The notes: generated by a model not told the origin, from the sequence alone. Numbered from the stretch's first letter, positions 24,447-33,861 are shown. The stretch: 64,000 nucleotides of DNA from Microthrixaceae bacterium (GCA_020637195.1 JACJWK010000007.1:1-64000); one strand, 5' to 3'. Numbers and translations: made by a program.

Positions 24447-24970
24447 CGGTCGGCCTCCCCGGCGTCGGTGGGCCCCACGGCGTCCAGCAGGGCGAGGGCG
24501 CGGTCCTCGCTGCCGGCCGCCCCGGATGCGGCGGTGGTGCCGGCGGCGTCGACCGCGACGAGCCAGGGCGCGGCCCGCACCCCGAAGGCGGCGTAGGCGG
24601 CGCCCGCCTCCTCGTGGTGGACCACCCCGGTGGCGTCGTCGACGGTGGTGGGTCGGGGCCCGCTCCACAGCACGTGGACCGGCCGGCCCGGCCCCGCGGC
24701 CGCGGCGACCGCGGGCAGCACCCGCCGGCACGACCCGCACTCGCGGTCGGCGAAGAGCAGGACCGCGCCGCCCTCCAGGTTTAGCCCCGGGACGGACGGG
24801 GCGGTCACGCCGACGGGTGGGCCGCCGGCACCCGCGCCGGCCGGAGCGGGTGCCGCGCCGGCGACCTGCTGCTCGAGCCGGTGGACCCGCGAGAGCAGCC
24901 CGGCCAGGGCGAAGCCGAGGACGATGAGGGCCATCCAGGTGAGGAGCAGCAGCGTGGCGGTGAGGGTCAC
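24443..24970 (-). CDS. MauD-like membrane-anchored thioredoxin
   Basis: The 175-residue protein has an N-terminal transmembrane helix (about 5-27), a short coiled segment, an Ala/Pro/Gly linker and a thioredoxin-like domain with the redox pair CGSC (C78, C81). Anchor plus C-x2-C domain is the MauD arrangement, which forms disulfides in the Cys-rich methylamine dehydrogenase light chain. It is immediately upstream of the MauA-like gene with a 4-nt overlap, and itself starts with a GTG overlapping the previous stop. Helping the neighbouring Cys-rich protein to fold is the likely job. Confidence 0.78.
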   Translation of the reverse strand: MTLTATLLLLTWMALIVLGFALAGLLSRVHRLEQQVAGAAPAPAGAGAGGPPVGVTAPSVPGLNLEGGAVLLFADRECGSCRRVLPAVAAAAGPGRPVHVLWSGPRPTTVDDATGVVHHEEAGAAYAAFGVRAAPWLVAVDAAGTTAASGAAGSEDRALALLDAVGPTDAGEADR

Positions 24971-25659
24971 GACGCCCGCTCCCACTCGACGAGCAGCTCG
25001 GTGGCGCCCGCGGTGGCGGCCTCGATCCCGTCGTCGTCGGGCAGGACGTTCACCCGGGCCGTCTCGGTGACGAGCACGACGAACGGGACGCCGGGCGCGA
25101 CCTCGTCGCGGTAGAGCTCGCCGCCCGCCACCGGGGTCCCCGGCCACGAGGGCAACGAGCCCGACACCTCGGCCGACAGGGGCAGCACCTCGAGCAGCCC
25201 GATCCCCGGGAGCTCCTTCACGAGCTGGGGTGCGTCGTGCCAGCCGATCCCGCCGGCGGGCAGGACGGCGAGGCCCTCGGGGCCGGGCCGCAGGTCGAGC
25301 CGGTCCAGCAGCGCGAGCACCTGCTCGGTGTCGAGGTCGCTGGTGGTGAGGGCGAGCGATCCGTCGCCCGCGTCCCACACGGCGGTGGTGTCGACGCGCT
25401 CCGAGCCCGTCGCCGGGTCGACGTGGACGGTGCGCCCCAGTCGCAGGGCCCCGCCCCGCACCTGGTAGTCCTCGGTCGGGGCCAGGCCCTCGGCCGCCAC
25501 GAGGACGTCGAAGAACCCGGTCCCCTGCGTGGTGATCTCGCGGATCACGCCGTCCACGACGTAGCGGCCCGCCGACGTGGCCGGCGCCGCGAGCGGGGCG
25601 TCGCTCGTGACGTGCACCCTCCCGCCGTCGATGGCGACGTGGGTCACGGTCGCGCTCAC
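24967..25659 (-). CDS. conserved hypothetical protein in the sel-mau gene chain
   Basis: A 230-residue soluble protein without signal peptide or transmembrane segment. It is beta-rich (VTHVAIDGGRVHVTSDAPL, YVVDGVIREITTQGTGFFDVLV), followed by an alpha/beta part with LTTSDLDTEQVLALLDRLDL. I see no catalytic motif and do not recognise the family. The GTG start at 25659 lies 13 nt after the protease-homologue stop and is preceded by GGGGGCGG; the stop overlaps the MauD-like start (GTGA). Its place in the coupled chain suggests it works with the exported MauA-like protein. Confidence 0.65.
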   Translation of the reverse strand: MSATVTHVAIDGGRVHVTSDAPLAAPATSAGRYVVDGVIREITTQGTGFFDVLVAAEGLAPTEDYQVRGGALRLGRTVHVDPATGSERVDTTAVWDAGDGSLALTTSDLDTEQVLALLDRLDLRPGPEGLAVLPAGGIGWHDAPQLVKELPGIGLLEVLPLSAEVSGSLPSWPGTPVAGGELYRDEVAPGVPFVVLVTETARVNVLPDDDGIEAATAGATELLVEWERAS

Positions 25660-25672
25660 CGCCGCCCCCGGG

Positions 25673-26527
25673 TCATCCGTTCTCCGCGGCCCACGCGAGG
25701 ATCTGCTGGAAGCGGCCGAGGGTGAAGCGGGGACCGTGCGGCGTCGCCGCGTGGACGCCGGCGCCGCCGTGGGGCTCGGTCGAGCTGACGGCCACGGCGC
25801 ACGGCCCCCCGCACGCGGCGGACGAGAAGTAGGTCGGGGCCCCGTCCACGCCACCGTTCGTGCGGGCGTTGGCGAAGACCAGCCTCGGGGTGAGGCCGGT
25901 GACCCGGCCGCCGCCCCGCCACTGGCTCCCGGCGAGGTCGTCCGGGTAGCCGCGCACGTAGACCTTCTGGTTCCTCAGGTCGCCACCGCGGCCCGAGAGC
26001 CAGAGGCCGAACCAGCCCACCCGCACCCCGATGTCGCAGTCGAGCTGCACGACGGCGTAGTCGACCCGCTCGTCGGCCTCGGTGCGCCAGCCCCACGGGG
26101 CGTGGCCGTCGGTCGCGGCGCAGGTGCCCCACGGGGCGGCCCCGGCGTCGTGGCCGGCTTGGAAGGTGGCACTCGACGCCCACGCCGCGCCGGTGTCGCC
26201 GCTGCCGTCGTGGATGCAGTGGGCGGCCGTGACCACGGAGTTGGCGTCGACCAGGAAGGCGGTGCAGCGGCGGGGGGTGCCGTGCAGGGTGACGTCGAGG
26301 GTGCCCACCGCCCGGGCCGGGTAGCGAAGCGTGCCCGCGACCACCCGCTCGGGCTCGACGCCCGGGTACGCCCGGCCGCGGGCCGGCGTCTCGTCCCCGG
26401 CGGCTCCTGCGTGATCGGCGAGCGCGACGGGCACGACCAGGGCGATGGACGCGAGGAGCGAGAGCGCGCGGTGTCGGGTCGTCGTCCCCGCCCGTCGCCT
26501 CACCCGATCCCGTCCCATCCACGCCAC
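25673..26527 (-). CDS. secreted trypsin-fold protein with catalytic Ser replaced by Asp
   Basis: The 284-residue protein has a basic start and a hydrophobic signal segment (about 21-44), then a chymotrypsin-like fold. His is present in TAAHC (H103) and Asp in RVDYAVVQL (D156), but where the related protein encoded at 30919-31919 has GGQSGSP this one reads GGVDGAP (D228). The nucleophile is therefore missing, and it is likely a pseudoprotease or binding protein. A disulfide-like CGGPC pair follows. It starts 30 nt after selB in the same direction. Confidence 0.82.
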   Translation of the reverse strand: MAWMGRDRVRRRAGTTTRHRALSLLASIALVVPVALADHAGAAGDETPARGRAYPGVEPERVVAGTLRYPARAVGTLDVTLHGTPRRCTAFLVDANSVVTAAHCIHDGSGDTGAAWASSATFQAGHDAGAAPWGTCAATDGHAPWGWRTEADERVDYAVVQLDCDIGVRVGWFGLWLSGRGGDLRNQKVYVRGYPDDLAGSQWRGGGRVTGLTPRLVFANARTNGGVDGAPTYFSSAACGGPCAVAVSSTEPHGGAGVHAATPHGPRFTLGRFQQILAWAAENG

Positions 26528-26557
26528 CCGCAGTCGCCGCCCCGCCAGTATCGCAGG

Positions 26558-28319
26558 TCAGCGCCCGCCGGCGGGGTGGCCACCGGGGACCCGGGCGTCC
26601 CCCTCGCGCCGGGTGACCCCGTCGCGGTCCAGGGCCTCGAGCAGGGGGATGGCCGTGCGCCGGGTCAGGCCGAGGAGGGACTTCAACGACGCGGTCGTGG
26701 CCGGGCCCTCGGCGACCCGGGCGGCGACGGAGGTCGCGAGGTGGGCGTAGGTCGAGCGCGTGGCGAGGAACGGTGGGACGGGGACCACCAGGCCCTCCTC
26801 GACCAGGCGGCGCACCTCCCCGGGCCCGGCCCCGGCGGCCGCCGCCTCCTCCCGGGTCCACAGCGGGCCGAGCGCCCCGGCCCGGACCGCGCCGTCGAGC
26901 CGCTCGGCCACGGCGAGCCACCGCCGCCGGGGATCGGTCCCCGGCCGGTGCAACGCGCCGTCGCGCTCGTCGGCGAGGGCGCGCTGCACGAGCTGGCGGG
27001 CCGCGAGGGCCTCCACCGGGCCCGTCGGCTCGACGGCCTCGTCCTGCTCCAGGCGCGTCGACAACGCTCGGCGGGCCCGGCGCAGGCGCACCGACACCGA
27101 GCGTCGCCGGTGGCCCAGGTGCCCGTGGACGGCTGCCCGTCGCGGCGAGCACGGCCGCGGCCGGCGCGGTGCCATCGCCTTCGTCGAGGAGGGCGGCGGC
27201 AGAGCCGCCGGACGCGCTCCAGGTGGGTCCTGCACGGCCGCCTCGCGGCACGCCAGCGACGCAGGGGACCGGCGGATGGTCTCGGCGTCGATCGCGAGGA
27301 TCGTGCCTCCCGCCACCGTCGCCGCCCGGCCGTCGCGGAGCACGAAGCGGTCCCCAGGGAGAGCGGCCCGGCGCTCGAGCAGCAGCCGGGCGAACCGTCG
27401 CTCGTCCCCTCGGCTCCGGCCAGGTGGGCCAGGCGCACGGGGCGGACCAGGTGCCGACGTGCAGGAGGGGACGACAGGACCGGGGCCGGTCCGGTCCCGG
27501 GCCGGGACGAGCACGACGTAGCACCCGTCCGCTCGACCACTGCGCCCGACGCGACCGCCGCGCCCGGCGGGGGCGGGGCCCCAGCCCGCACGGCGGCGCG
27601 ACCCGCCCGCCGGGCGTGGCCCGCTCGACGGGCCGGCCGTTCCGGCGGGCCGAGCGGATCCGCAGCGGCGTCGCCCCGGCCCCCTCGACGGCGTCGACGT
27701 GGTCGCCCACGGCCACGGACCCGCCGGTGAGCGTGCCCGTGACGACCCGACCCACGCCGTCGAGCAGGAACGAGCGGTCGATCCAGAGCCGGGGACGGCC
27801 GGTGTCGAGCGCGGTCGGGCAGGCCGCCACCGCGTCGTCGAGCGCACGCCGCAGCGCCCCGTCCCGTCGCCCGTCGGCGCGGGTGGGCACGATCTCGGCG
27901 CCCTCGAGGAACGTGCCCTCGAGCCGGGCCGCCACCGCGGCGCGGGCGTTCCGCAGGGTGGGGCCGTCGACCGCGTCCGCGAAGGTCAGGGCGACGACGC
28001 CCGTCGGGGCGCCGCCGAGCTCGAGCATCGCCACGTGCTCCTCGGTCTGGGCCCGCCATCCCTCCCGGGCCGAGACCGCCAGCAGCACCCCGTCCACCGC
28101 GGCGGTGCCGGCCAGGGCGTTGGCCACGTAGCGGCGGTGGCCGGGCACGTCCACGAAGGCCACCGTCCGACCCGACGGGAGCAGGGTCCAGGCGAAGCCG
28201 AGGTCCAGGGTCAGGCCCCGCTCGCGCTCCTCGGCCCACCGGTCGGGGTCGGTGCCGGTGAGCCGGCGGACGATCGTCGACTTGCCGTGGTCCACGTGGC
28301 CGGCCGTCGCGACGATCAC
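26558..28319 (-). pseudogene. selB: selenocysteine-specific elongation factor SelB, frameshifted
   Basis: SelB delivers Sec-tRNA to UGA codons next to a SECIS. The GTG at 28319 overlaps the selA stop (GTGA). The N-terminal GTPase is clear and intact: ATAGHVDHGKST (P loop), ERGLTLDLGFAW (switch I), DVPGHRRYV, then the domain II start RLWIDRSFLLDGVGRVVTGTL. From about 27590 to 27100 the sensible frame changes several times (for example VASGAVVERTG, GCYVVLVPARDR, HVGT, RPVRLAHLAG and GDRFVLRDGRAATVAGG lie in different frames). The C-terminal winged helices (ASLKSLLGLTRRTAIPLLEALDRDG) are readable. Either a recent pseudogene or sequence errors. Confidence 0.8.
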
Positions 28320-29650
28320 GATCGGTCGATCACCGCACGGGCGAGGAGGCGGGTGAGGCGGTCGTCGTCGGTGGGGTCGACGCTGCGCAGGTGGGCCAGC
28401 ACCCGGCCACCGGTGATCACGGTCAGCACTCCGGATCGGCGGAGGGCGGCGCCGACGTCGTCGGGAGGTCCGGCACCGAGCGCGACGGCCCACCCGGGCA
28501 GCCCGCGCCCGGGCAGCGACCCGGCGCCGACGGCGCCCGGGGCGGCCACCACCGATGCGTCCGCGGCGGACGGCAGGGCCGCCGCGACGGCCTCGGCGCG
28601 CCGCAGCGAGTCGGCGGGCGCCAGGGCGAGGCGCCAGAAGGGCACGTCCTCGGCGGCCGCTCCCCGGAGGTAGGCGTCGAGGGCCGGTGCAACAGCACGC
28701 CCCGGACCCGGTCGAAGCGCAGCGCCCAGGCGAGGTGGTGCCAGGCGGGCGACGGCGTCGGCCCCGCCGCAGAGGATCCCGGCCTGGGGCCCGCCGAGCA
28801 GCTTGTCGCCGGAGAAGGTGACGAGGTCGGCCCCGGCCGCGAGGGCCTGGCGGGCGCCGGGCTCGCCCCGCAGCCACGCCGGGGCGCCGCCGGCCAGCCA
28901 CGGGCAGCGCTCGTCGAGCAGCCCCGAGCCGAGGTCGACCACCAGCGGGAGGCCCGCGTCGTGGGCCACCGCGGCGAGCGTGGCCGTGGGCACCCGCGCG
29001 ACGAAGCCCTCGACCACGAAGTTCGACGGGTGGACCTCGAGCAGGGCCCCGGTGCCGGCCCCGACGGCGTCCCGGTAGTCCGACTCGTGGGTGCGGTTGG
29101 TGGTGCCGACCTCGCGCAGCACCGCACCCCCGGCGGCGACCACGTCGGGCACCCGGAACGAGCCGCCGATCTCGACCAGCTGGCCCCGTGAGACCACGAC
29201 CTCACGGTTGCCGGCGAGGGCCGCGACCGCGAGGGTCAGGGCCGCGGCGCCGTTGTTGACCACCAACGCGTCGTCGGCGCCCGTCAGCGCGGCGGCGGCC
29301 TCCTCGACGCCGCGCTGCCGCGCGCCCCGGCGCCCCGTGGCGAGGTCGATCTCGAGGTCCGACGGCCCCCACCCGTGCGCCTCGTCGGGCGGGTCGAGGG
29401 GAGCGCGTCCCAGGTTCGTGTGCAGCAGGACCCCGGTGGCGTTCAGGACGGGCGCGTGGGGCGACAGGCCAGCTCCGCCGCGAGGCGGGCCTCGAGCGCG
29501 GGCGTCCGGCGCCTCGCCGCCTGGCCAGGGCCGTTCGGGCCCGGTCGAGGACCCGCCGGGCAGCGCGCCGGGCGACGGCAGTGGGGTGGGGGCCCGGGCG
29601 GCCAGCGCGTCGACCGGCGGGAGCGCCCGCCGGGGGTCGGGGCCCGTCAC
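28316..29650 (-). CDS. selA: L-seryl-tRNA(Sec) selenium transferase SelA
   Basis: This PLP enzyme converts Ser-tRNA(Sec) to Sec-tRNA(Sec) with selenophosphate. The frame is open for 444 codons and shows LNATGVLLHTNLGRAPL, the catalytic lysine block DLVTFSGDKLLGGPQAGI, and VPFWRLAL. Two local stretches read better in another frame: the N-terminal helix region (near 29430-29590) and the segment HHLAWALRFDRVRGVLL (near 28690-28760). Each looks like a pair of compensating indels. The GTG at 29650 overlaps the natural selD stop (GTGA). Confidence 0.85.
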   Translation of the reverse strand: MTGPDPRRALPPVDALAARAPTPLPSPGALPGGSSTGPERPWPGGEAPDARARGPPRGGAGLSPHAPVLNATGVLLHTNLGRAPLDPPDEAHGWGPSDLEIDLATGRRGARQRGVEEAAAALTGADDALVVNNGAAALTLAVAALAGNREVVVSRGQLVEIGGSFRVPDVVAAGGAVLREVGTTNRTHESDYRDAVGAGTGALLEVHPSNFVVEGFVARVPTATLAAVAHDAGLPLVVDLGSGLLDERCPWLAGGAPAWLRGEPGARQALAAGADLVTFSGDKLLGGPQAGILCGGADAVARLAPPRLGAALRPGPGRAVAPALDAYLRGAAAEDVPFWRLALAPADSLRRAEAVAAALPSAADASVVAAPGAVGAGSLPGRGLPGWAVALGAGPPDDVGAALRRSGVLTVITGGRVLAHLRSVDPTDDDRLTRLLARAVIDRS

Positions 29651-30700
29651 CGGACGTGCACGGCCGGGCAGGGCGGGCGCTCGACGAGCGACCCGATGCG
29701 ACGGCGGGGCCCGCCGGCCGATCCCTGGGGCATCGAGCAGGCCGGGCGCCCGCGACGGCGCGATCGCCACGAGCAGGCCCCCCGACGTCTGGGCGTCGCA
29801 GGCGAGCCAGCGGCGAGCCTCGTCGACGCCGTCGCCCCACGACACCGCCGTGCCCTCGCGGTTGCGCCGCGTGCCGCCGGGCACGGTCCCCTGCTCGGCC
29901 AGCGCGCTCGCCCCGGGCAGCAGCGGGAGGCGGGCGGCCTCGACCACGGCCCCCACGCCGGAGGCCGACACCACCTCGGCGAGGTGCCCGAGGAGCCCGA
30001 AGCCGGTGACGTCGGTGGCGCAGCGCGCGCCGTGCGCCGTCGCCAGCCGGGACGCGTCGGCGTTGAGGAGCGTCATCGACCGGACCGCGGCGTCGAGCGC
30101 CCCGTCGGGGCAGGATCCCTGCTTGGCCGCGGTGGTGACCACGCCCGTGCCGAGCGGCTTGGTGAGCACCAGCACGTCGCCCGGGCGGCCCCCGGCGTTG
30201 GTGAGCATCGCGTCCGGGTCCACGAGGCCCGTGACCGACAGGCCGAACTTGGGCTCGGGGTCGTCGATCGAGTGCCCGCCGACGAGGGCGCACCCGGCCT
30301 CGTCGAGGACGCCGGCGGCGCCGTCGAGCACCTCGGCGAGCAGGGTGAGGTCGAGCCCCTCACGGGGCCACGCGACGATGTTGAGCGCGGTCACCGGGGT
30401 GCCCCCCATCGCGTACACGTCGCTCAGCGCGTTGGCCGCCGCGATCGCGCCCCAGTCGCCGGGGTCGTCCACCACCGGGGTGAAGAAGTCGAGGGTCTGC
30501 ACCAGCGCGCGGCGCTCGTCGAGGCGGAACACGCCGGCGTCGTCCGCGCCCTCCGGCCCCACGAGGACGCTCGGGCCCGTGGGCAGGGGGCGGGTCATCG
30601 CGCCGAGCGCGGCGGCGAGCTCGGCGGCGGACAGCTTGCACCCACAGCCGGCCCCGTGGGAGAAGCCCGTCAGGCGGGGGCGGGCCACCCGGTCCCACAC
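29647..30700 (-). CDS. selD: selenophosphate synthetase SelD, one frameshift near the C terminus
   Basis: SelD makes selenophosphate from selenide and ATP. The N terminus has LTGFSHGAGCGCKL with the active-site Cys and the glycine loop; LVGPEGADDAGVF, TLDFFTPVVDDPGDWG, GGHSIDDPEPKFGLSVTG and TDVTGFGLLGHL follow, ending with CDAQTSGGLLVAIAP. Around 29720-29745 a frame change is needed to reach the normal end IGSLVERPPCPAVHVR and the stop that overlaps selA. Without it the frame runs on into selA. The GTG at 30700 lies just after tRNA-Sec. Confidence 0.87.
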
Positions 30701-30712
30701 CCCCCGGTGCCG

Positions 30713-30808
30713 TGGCGGAAGCGAAGGGGAATCGAACCCCCCGCACCTGCACGCAGGTGCCGCACGGTTTTGAAGACCGGGGAGCCCACCAGGAACTCGA
30801 TCGCTTCC
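30713..30808 (-). tRNA. selC: selenocysteine tRNA (anticodon UCA)
   Basis: The minus strand folds into a tRNA-Sec: an 8-bp acceptor GGAAGCGA/TCGCTTCC with encoded GCCA, a D arm, an anticodon arm GGTCTTCAAAACC giving UCA, a long variable arm with CACCTGC/GCAGGTG, and a T arm GGTTCGATTCC. At 96 nt it is the size of bacterial selC and longer than ordinary tRNAs. It starts the minus-strand chain tRNA-Sec, selD, selA, selB. Confidence 0.95.
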
Positions 30809-30918
30809 ACGCCCCCGGGATTCAACCAGACCGGCGCGGGCGGGACCACCGCGGTGGCGCGCCGGCCCGGCCGGGGTACAACGGGGGTGCACCCGTCGTC
30901 GACCCGGAAAGGGACCCG

Positions 30919-31919
30919 GTGCGCCCCCTCACGTCCGAACGCCCGCGCCGGTCGCCGCTCGTCGCGGCCGCGACCCTGGCGGCGGTGATCGCGACCCTCC
31001 TCGCCGGGCCGCCGGCGGGGCCCAGCAGCCGCCCGAGGCCGGCACCGGCCTGCCCGTCCTGGCGACGCCGGCGTCGGGCCCGCTCGACGTCTGGCCGGCC
31101 CACGCCCCGTCGGGCGTCGAGGGGTTCGCGGCGACGACGAGCCCCGAGACCGATGCCCTCCCCGCCACGCCCGAAGGGGTGCCGCAGTCGATCATCGGCG
31201 ACCCCGAGTCGGTGATCGGGGTGGACGGCCGCGAGCGTCTCACCAGCGTCAAGACCGACGTCTACCCGCTGTCGGCCATCGGCCAGATCGAGTTCTGGCA
31301 GGACGGGTACGGCCCGTACATCTGCACCGGGTACCTGATCGACGGCAACTCGGTGCTCACCGCCGGCCACTGCGCGTTCGACGGCGCCGAGGACGACCCC
31401 GTCGACTCGGCCACGTTCCTCCCGGCCCGCAACCGGGTCCAGGGCATCGTGGACAACCACTGGGGGAGCTGCCCGGTGGCCGAGGTGTGGGCGCCCGACA
31501 AGTGGCGCTTCGACGGCGTCCCGGCCCACGACTACGCCGTCCACCAACTGGCCCCCCCGTGCGACTTCGCCGAGACGGCGGGCTCGTTCGGCCTGTTCAC
31601 CCTGACGGGCACCGACGCCTTCGCCGGGCGGCGTCTCCGGGTCGAGGGCTACCCGGGCGACAAGGGCTACGGGTCGCGGTGGCGCATGGTCGGCGAGGTG
31701 GACCGCAACAGCGTGAACTTCCTGCACTACCCGATGGACACCTTCGGGGGTCAGTCGGGCTCCCCGCTGTTCAAGTGGAACCGGCCCGAGTGCGGGGGGC
31801 CCTGCAGCGCCGGCGTCCACGCCTACGGCGCCAGCGGCAGCCCGCCCATGAACAGCGGCCCGATGATGACGCGTGGCCGCATCGGTCTCCTCGCCGCAGT
31901 CGCGCAGGCCAACGGCTGA
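30919..31919 (+). CDS. secreted trypsin-like serine protease, one frameshift after the signal peptide
   Basis: GTG 30919, after a GGAAAGGGA ribosome site, begins a clear signal peptide (VRPLTSERPRR, then a hydrophobic core to LLAGPPAG). The mature part, in a different frame, continues from AQQPPEAGTG; one G missing from the run near 31015 accounts for the shift. The protease has the complete triad: LTAGHC, HDYAVHQL and GGQSGSPLF, with CGGPC near the end. An in-frame ATG at 31179 would give a 246-residue protein without signal. It is divergent from the sel genes and related to the inactive copy at 25673-26527. Confidence 0.75.
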
Positions 31920-32139
31920 CGACTGCCTGCCGGTCCGACCGGCGCGACCCGCCCGGATCTGGCACAGCTGCGGCAGTTCTGCTCGCCTCGGCACCTTAGG
32001 GCCTGACCGGCTCCGGGGTGGCGGTGAGCCACGAGCAGTGGGCGTCCCGATCGAGCAGCTCTCGGCGCCGGCGATCCTCGGCGGGTGGCAGTGATCGCCA
32101 CGCAGGCGTCGGGAACTGGCACCCTGGCCGATCGCCTCC

Positions 32140-32800
32140 AGGCCACCGTGTTACCCGGCGCCCACGAGGGCCAGCCGATCGGCGGCGAGTCCGTGACGGC
32201 CCGACGGCCGCGTAGGTGACCGACACCACGAGTACCCGGCGTCGGCATCGGCAGATCGGTTCAGCAGAACGGGCTGTTCATCTGCACGGCTGGCTGATCG
32301 ACGCGACTGACCCTCACCTCAGGCCCTGCGCCTACGGCCCGACACCAGCGTGCTCATCGAGTCACGCAGTTCTTCCTCGCCCGCAACGGGGACAGATCCC
32401 GGCGGCTGCAACGTCAACGGGATCTTCTCCCGCTTCCGGGTGGCCCCAAGGCCCACCACGATGGGCCCCAGCGCCTCGACTGCACCATCGGCACACCGTG
32501 GGTGGCTGAGCATTCGCCCTGGTCGGCGAGAACCGCCTCGACGCACGGCCGGTCGAGGGCTACCCCGCTTCGCACCACTGAAGATGCGCGCAAGGCGATC
32601 CGGAGCGACAGAAGATCGACACAACATCAGAACCGCCGGGGGCAGTCGGCCGCCCATCTTCGCGGCCCGGCCCCTGCGGCGGCCCGTGCGGCATGGGCGT
32701 CCACTCGTACGGGGCCAGCGGGAACCCGCCCCTCAACAGCGGACCGCGCATCACCACCCGCAACTTCGACACCATCGTCGACGTCATCGCCAACAACTGA
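32140..32800 (+). pseudogene. decayed third copy of the trypsin-like protease
   Basis: Fragments in different frames match the neighbouring protease in order: YPASAIGRIG-like and NGLFICT-GWLID near 32240-32300, a scrambled LTSGHCAY-like part near 32310, RVEGYPA near 32550, and a C-terminal block GPCGGPCGMGVHSYGASGNPP with PRITTRNFDTIVDVIANN and a stop near 32800. The Asp and Ser regions are not recoverable. Several indels separate the pieces. The stretch from 31920 to about 32140 shows nothing I can identify. Confidence 0.7.
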
Positions 32801-32870
32801 CGCACCGCTCCGGTGCGTGGACGGCGCCGCTCCCGGGAGCTCCCGGGGGCGGCGTCGTTCGCGTCCGGGC

Positions 32871-33803
32871 TCAGGCGGCGTGCTGCTCGGACGCCTCCGT
32901 CGCCGCCTCGGCGGCGATCACCGCCTCGAGGCTGGCGATGGCCACCTCGATCTGGTCGTCGGCGGGGGGCTTGGTGGTGAGGGCCTGGAGGGCCAGCCCC
33001 GGAGCGGTGACGGCCTTCACGAGCCGGCTCTCGGGCCGGCGCTTGGCCAGGCGCAGGATCTCGTAGGCCAGGCCCGCGACGACCGGCAGGCCCACCACCC
33101 GGGTGAGCACCAGCACCGGCCACGAGGCCTGGCCGAACAGCGAGAACACCACGATGGCGACCACGACCACGAGCAGCAGGAAGTCGGTGCCGCAGCGGGC
33201 GTGGCGGGTGCTGTAGCGGCGGGCGGCCTCGACCGTGAGCGGCTCGGCGTGCTCGAAGGCGGCGATCACCATGTGCTCGGCCCCGTGGTACTCGTAGGTT
33301 CGCCGGATGGCGGGTGAGCGCCCGATGGCCACCACGTACCCGAGGAACAGCCCCAGGCGCAGGACGCCCTCGGCGAGCACGAACACCAGCGTGGAGTCGT
33401 GCACCCGGTCGGCCACGGCGTGGGCCGCGGCCGCGGGGACGACCGAGAAGACGGCGATGAACACGACCAGGGTCACCACGGTCGTCAGGGCGAGCGAGCG
33501 GTCCGTCGCCGGTGCCCCGTCCTCGTCCCCCTTCTCGACCGCGGCCGACCACTTGAGGGCCTTCAGCCCGAGGGCCATCGTCTCGACGAGGGCGAACGCG
33601 CCGCGCACCACGGGCACGGCCTTCGGCTTCTGCGCCCAGGTCGGCACGCCCTCGTCGGTCGTGGCGATGGTCCCGTCGGGGCGCCGGGCCGCGACCGCCC
33701 AGCGGTGCGGCCCCCGCATCATCACGCCCTCGACGACGGCCTGGCCGCCGATCGGGGTGCTGGGGTCGAGGGGGCGGGGCTCGGGGCGCGGCTCGTCGGG
33801 CAC
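32871..33803 (-). CDS. DUF1385 membrane protein (YqhQ-like)
   Basis: The 310-residue protein has the DUF1385 signature near the N terminus (GGQAVVEGVMMRGP, then the RPDG and VPVVRG blocks) and four or five transmembrane helices, with YHGAEHMVIAAFEH and RYSTRHARCGTDFLL in the middle. The family is widespread in Gram-positive bacteria; in B. subtilis YqhQ has been linked to the stringent-response alarmone, but its biochemical role is not settled. The start is GTG. The gene is intact although its neighbours on both sides contain decayed genes. Confidence 0.88.
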   Translation of the reverse strand: MPDEPRPEPRPLDPSTPIGGQAVVEGVMMRGPHRWAVAARRPDGTIATTDEGVPTWAQKPKAVPVVRGAFALVETMALGLKALKWSAAVEKGDEDGAPATDRSLALTTVVTLVVFIAVFSVVPAAAAHAVADRVHDSTLVFVLAEGVLRLGLFLGYVVAIGRSPAIRRTYEYHGAEHMVIAAFEHAEPLTVEAARRYSTRHARCGTDFLLLVVVVAIVVFSLFGQASWPVLVLTRVVGLPVVAGLAYEILRLAKRRPESRLVKAVTAPGLALQALTTKPPADDQIEVAIASLEAVIAAEAATEASEQHAA

Positions 33804-33861
33804 GGTTCCCTATCGGTCCGGAGGTGGTGCCGATTGACCCGGGGGCTAGGGTGACGACGAA

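Noticed and set aside
22783..24970. A methylamine dehydrogenase operon indicating methylotrophy
   Set aside because: No heavy chain, no mauG-like or amicyanin gene and only one aligned cofactor Trp; only the light-chain-like fold and its maturation partner are present.
25656..28901. Minus-strand frame of 1081 codons across selB, the protease and the unknown gene
   Set aside because: Only its selB N-terminal part is sensible; the rest is Arg/Pro/Gly-rich out-of-frame reading of neighbouring genes.
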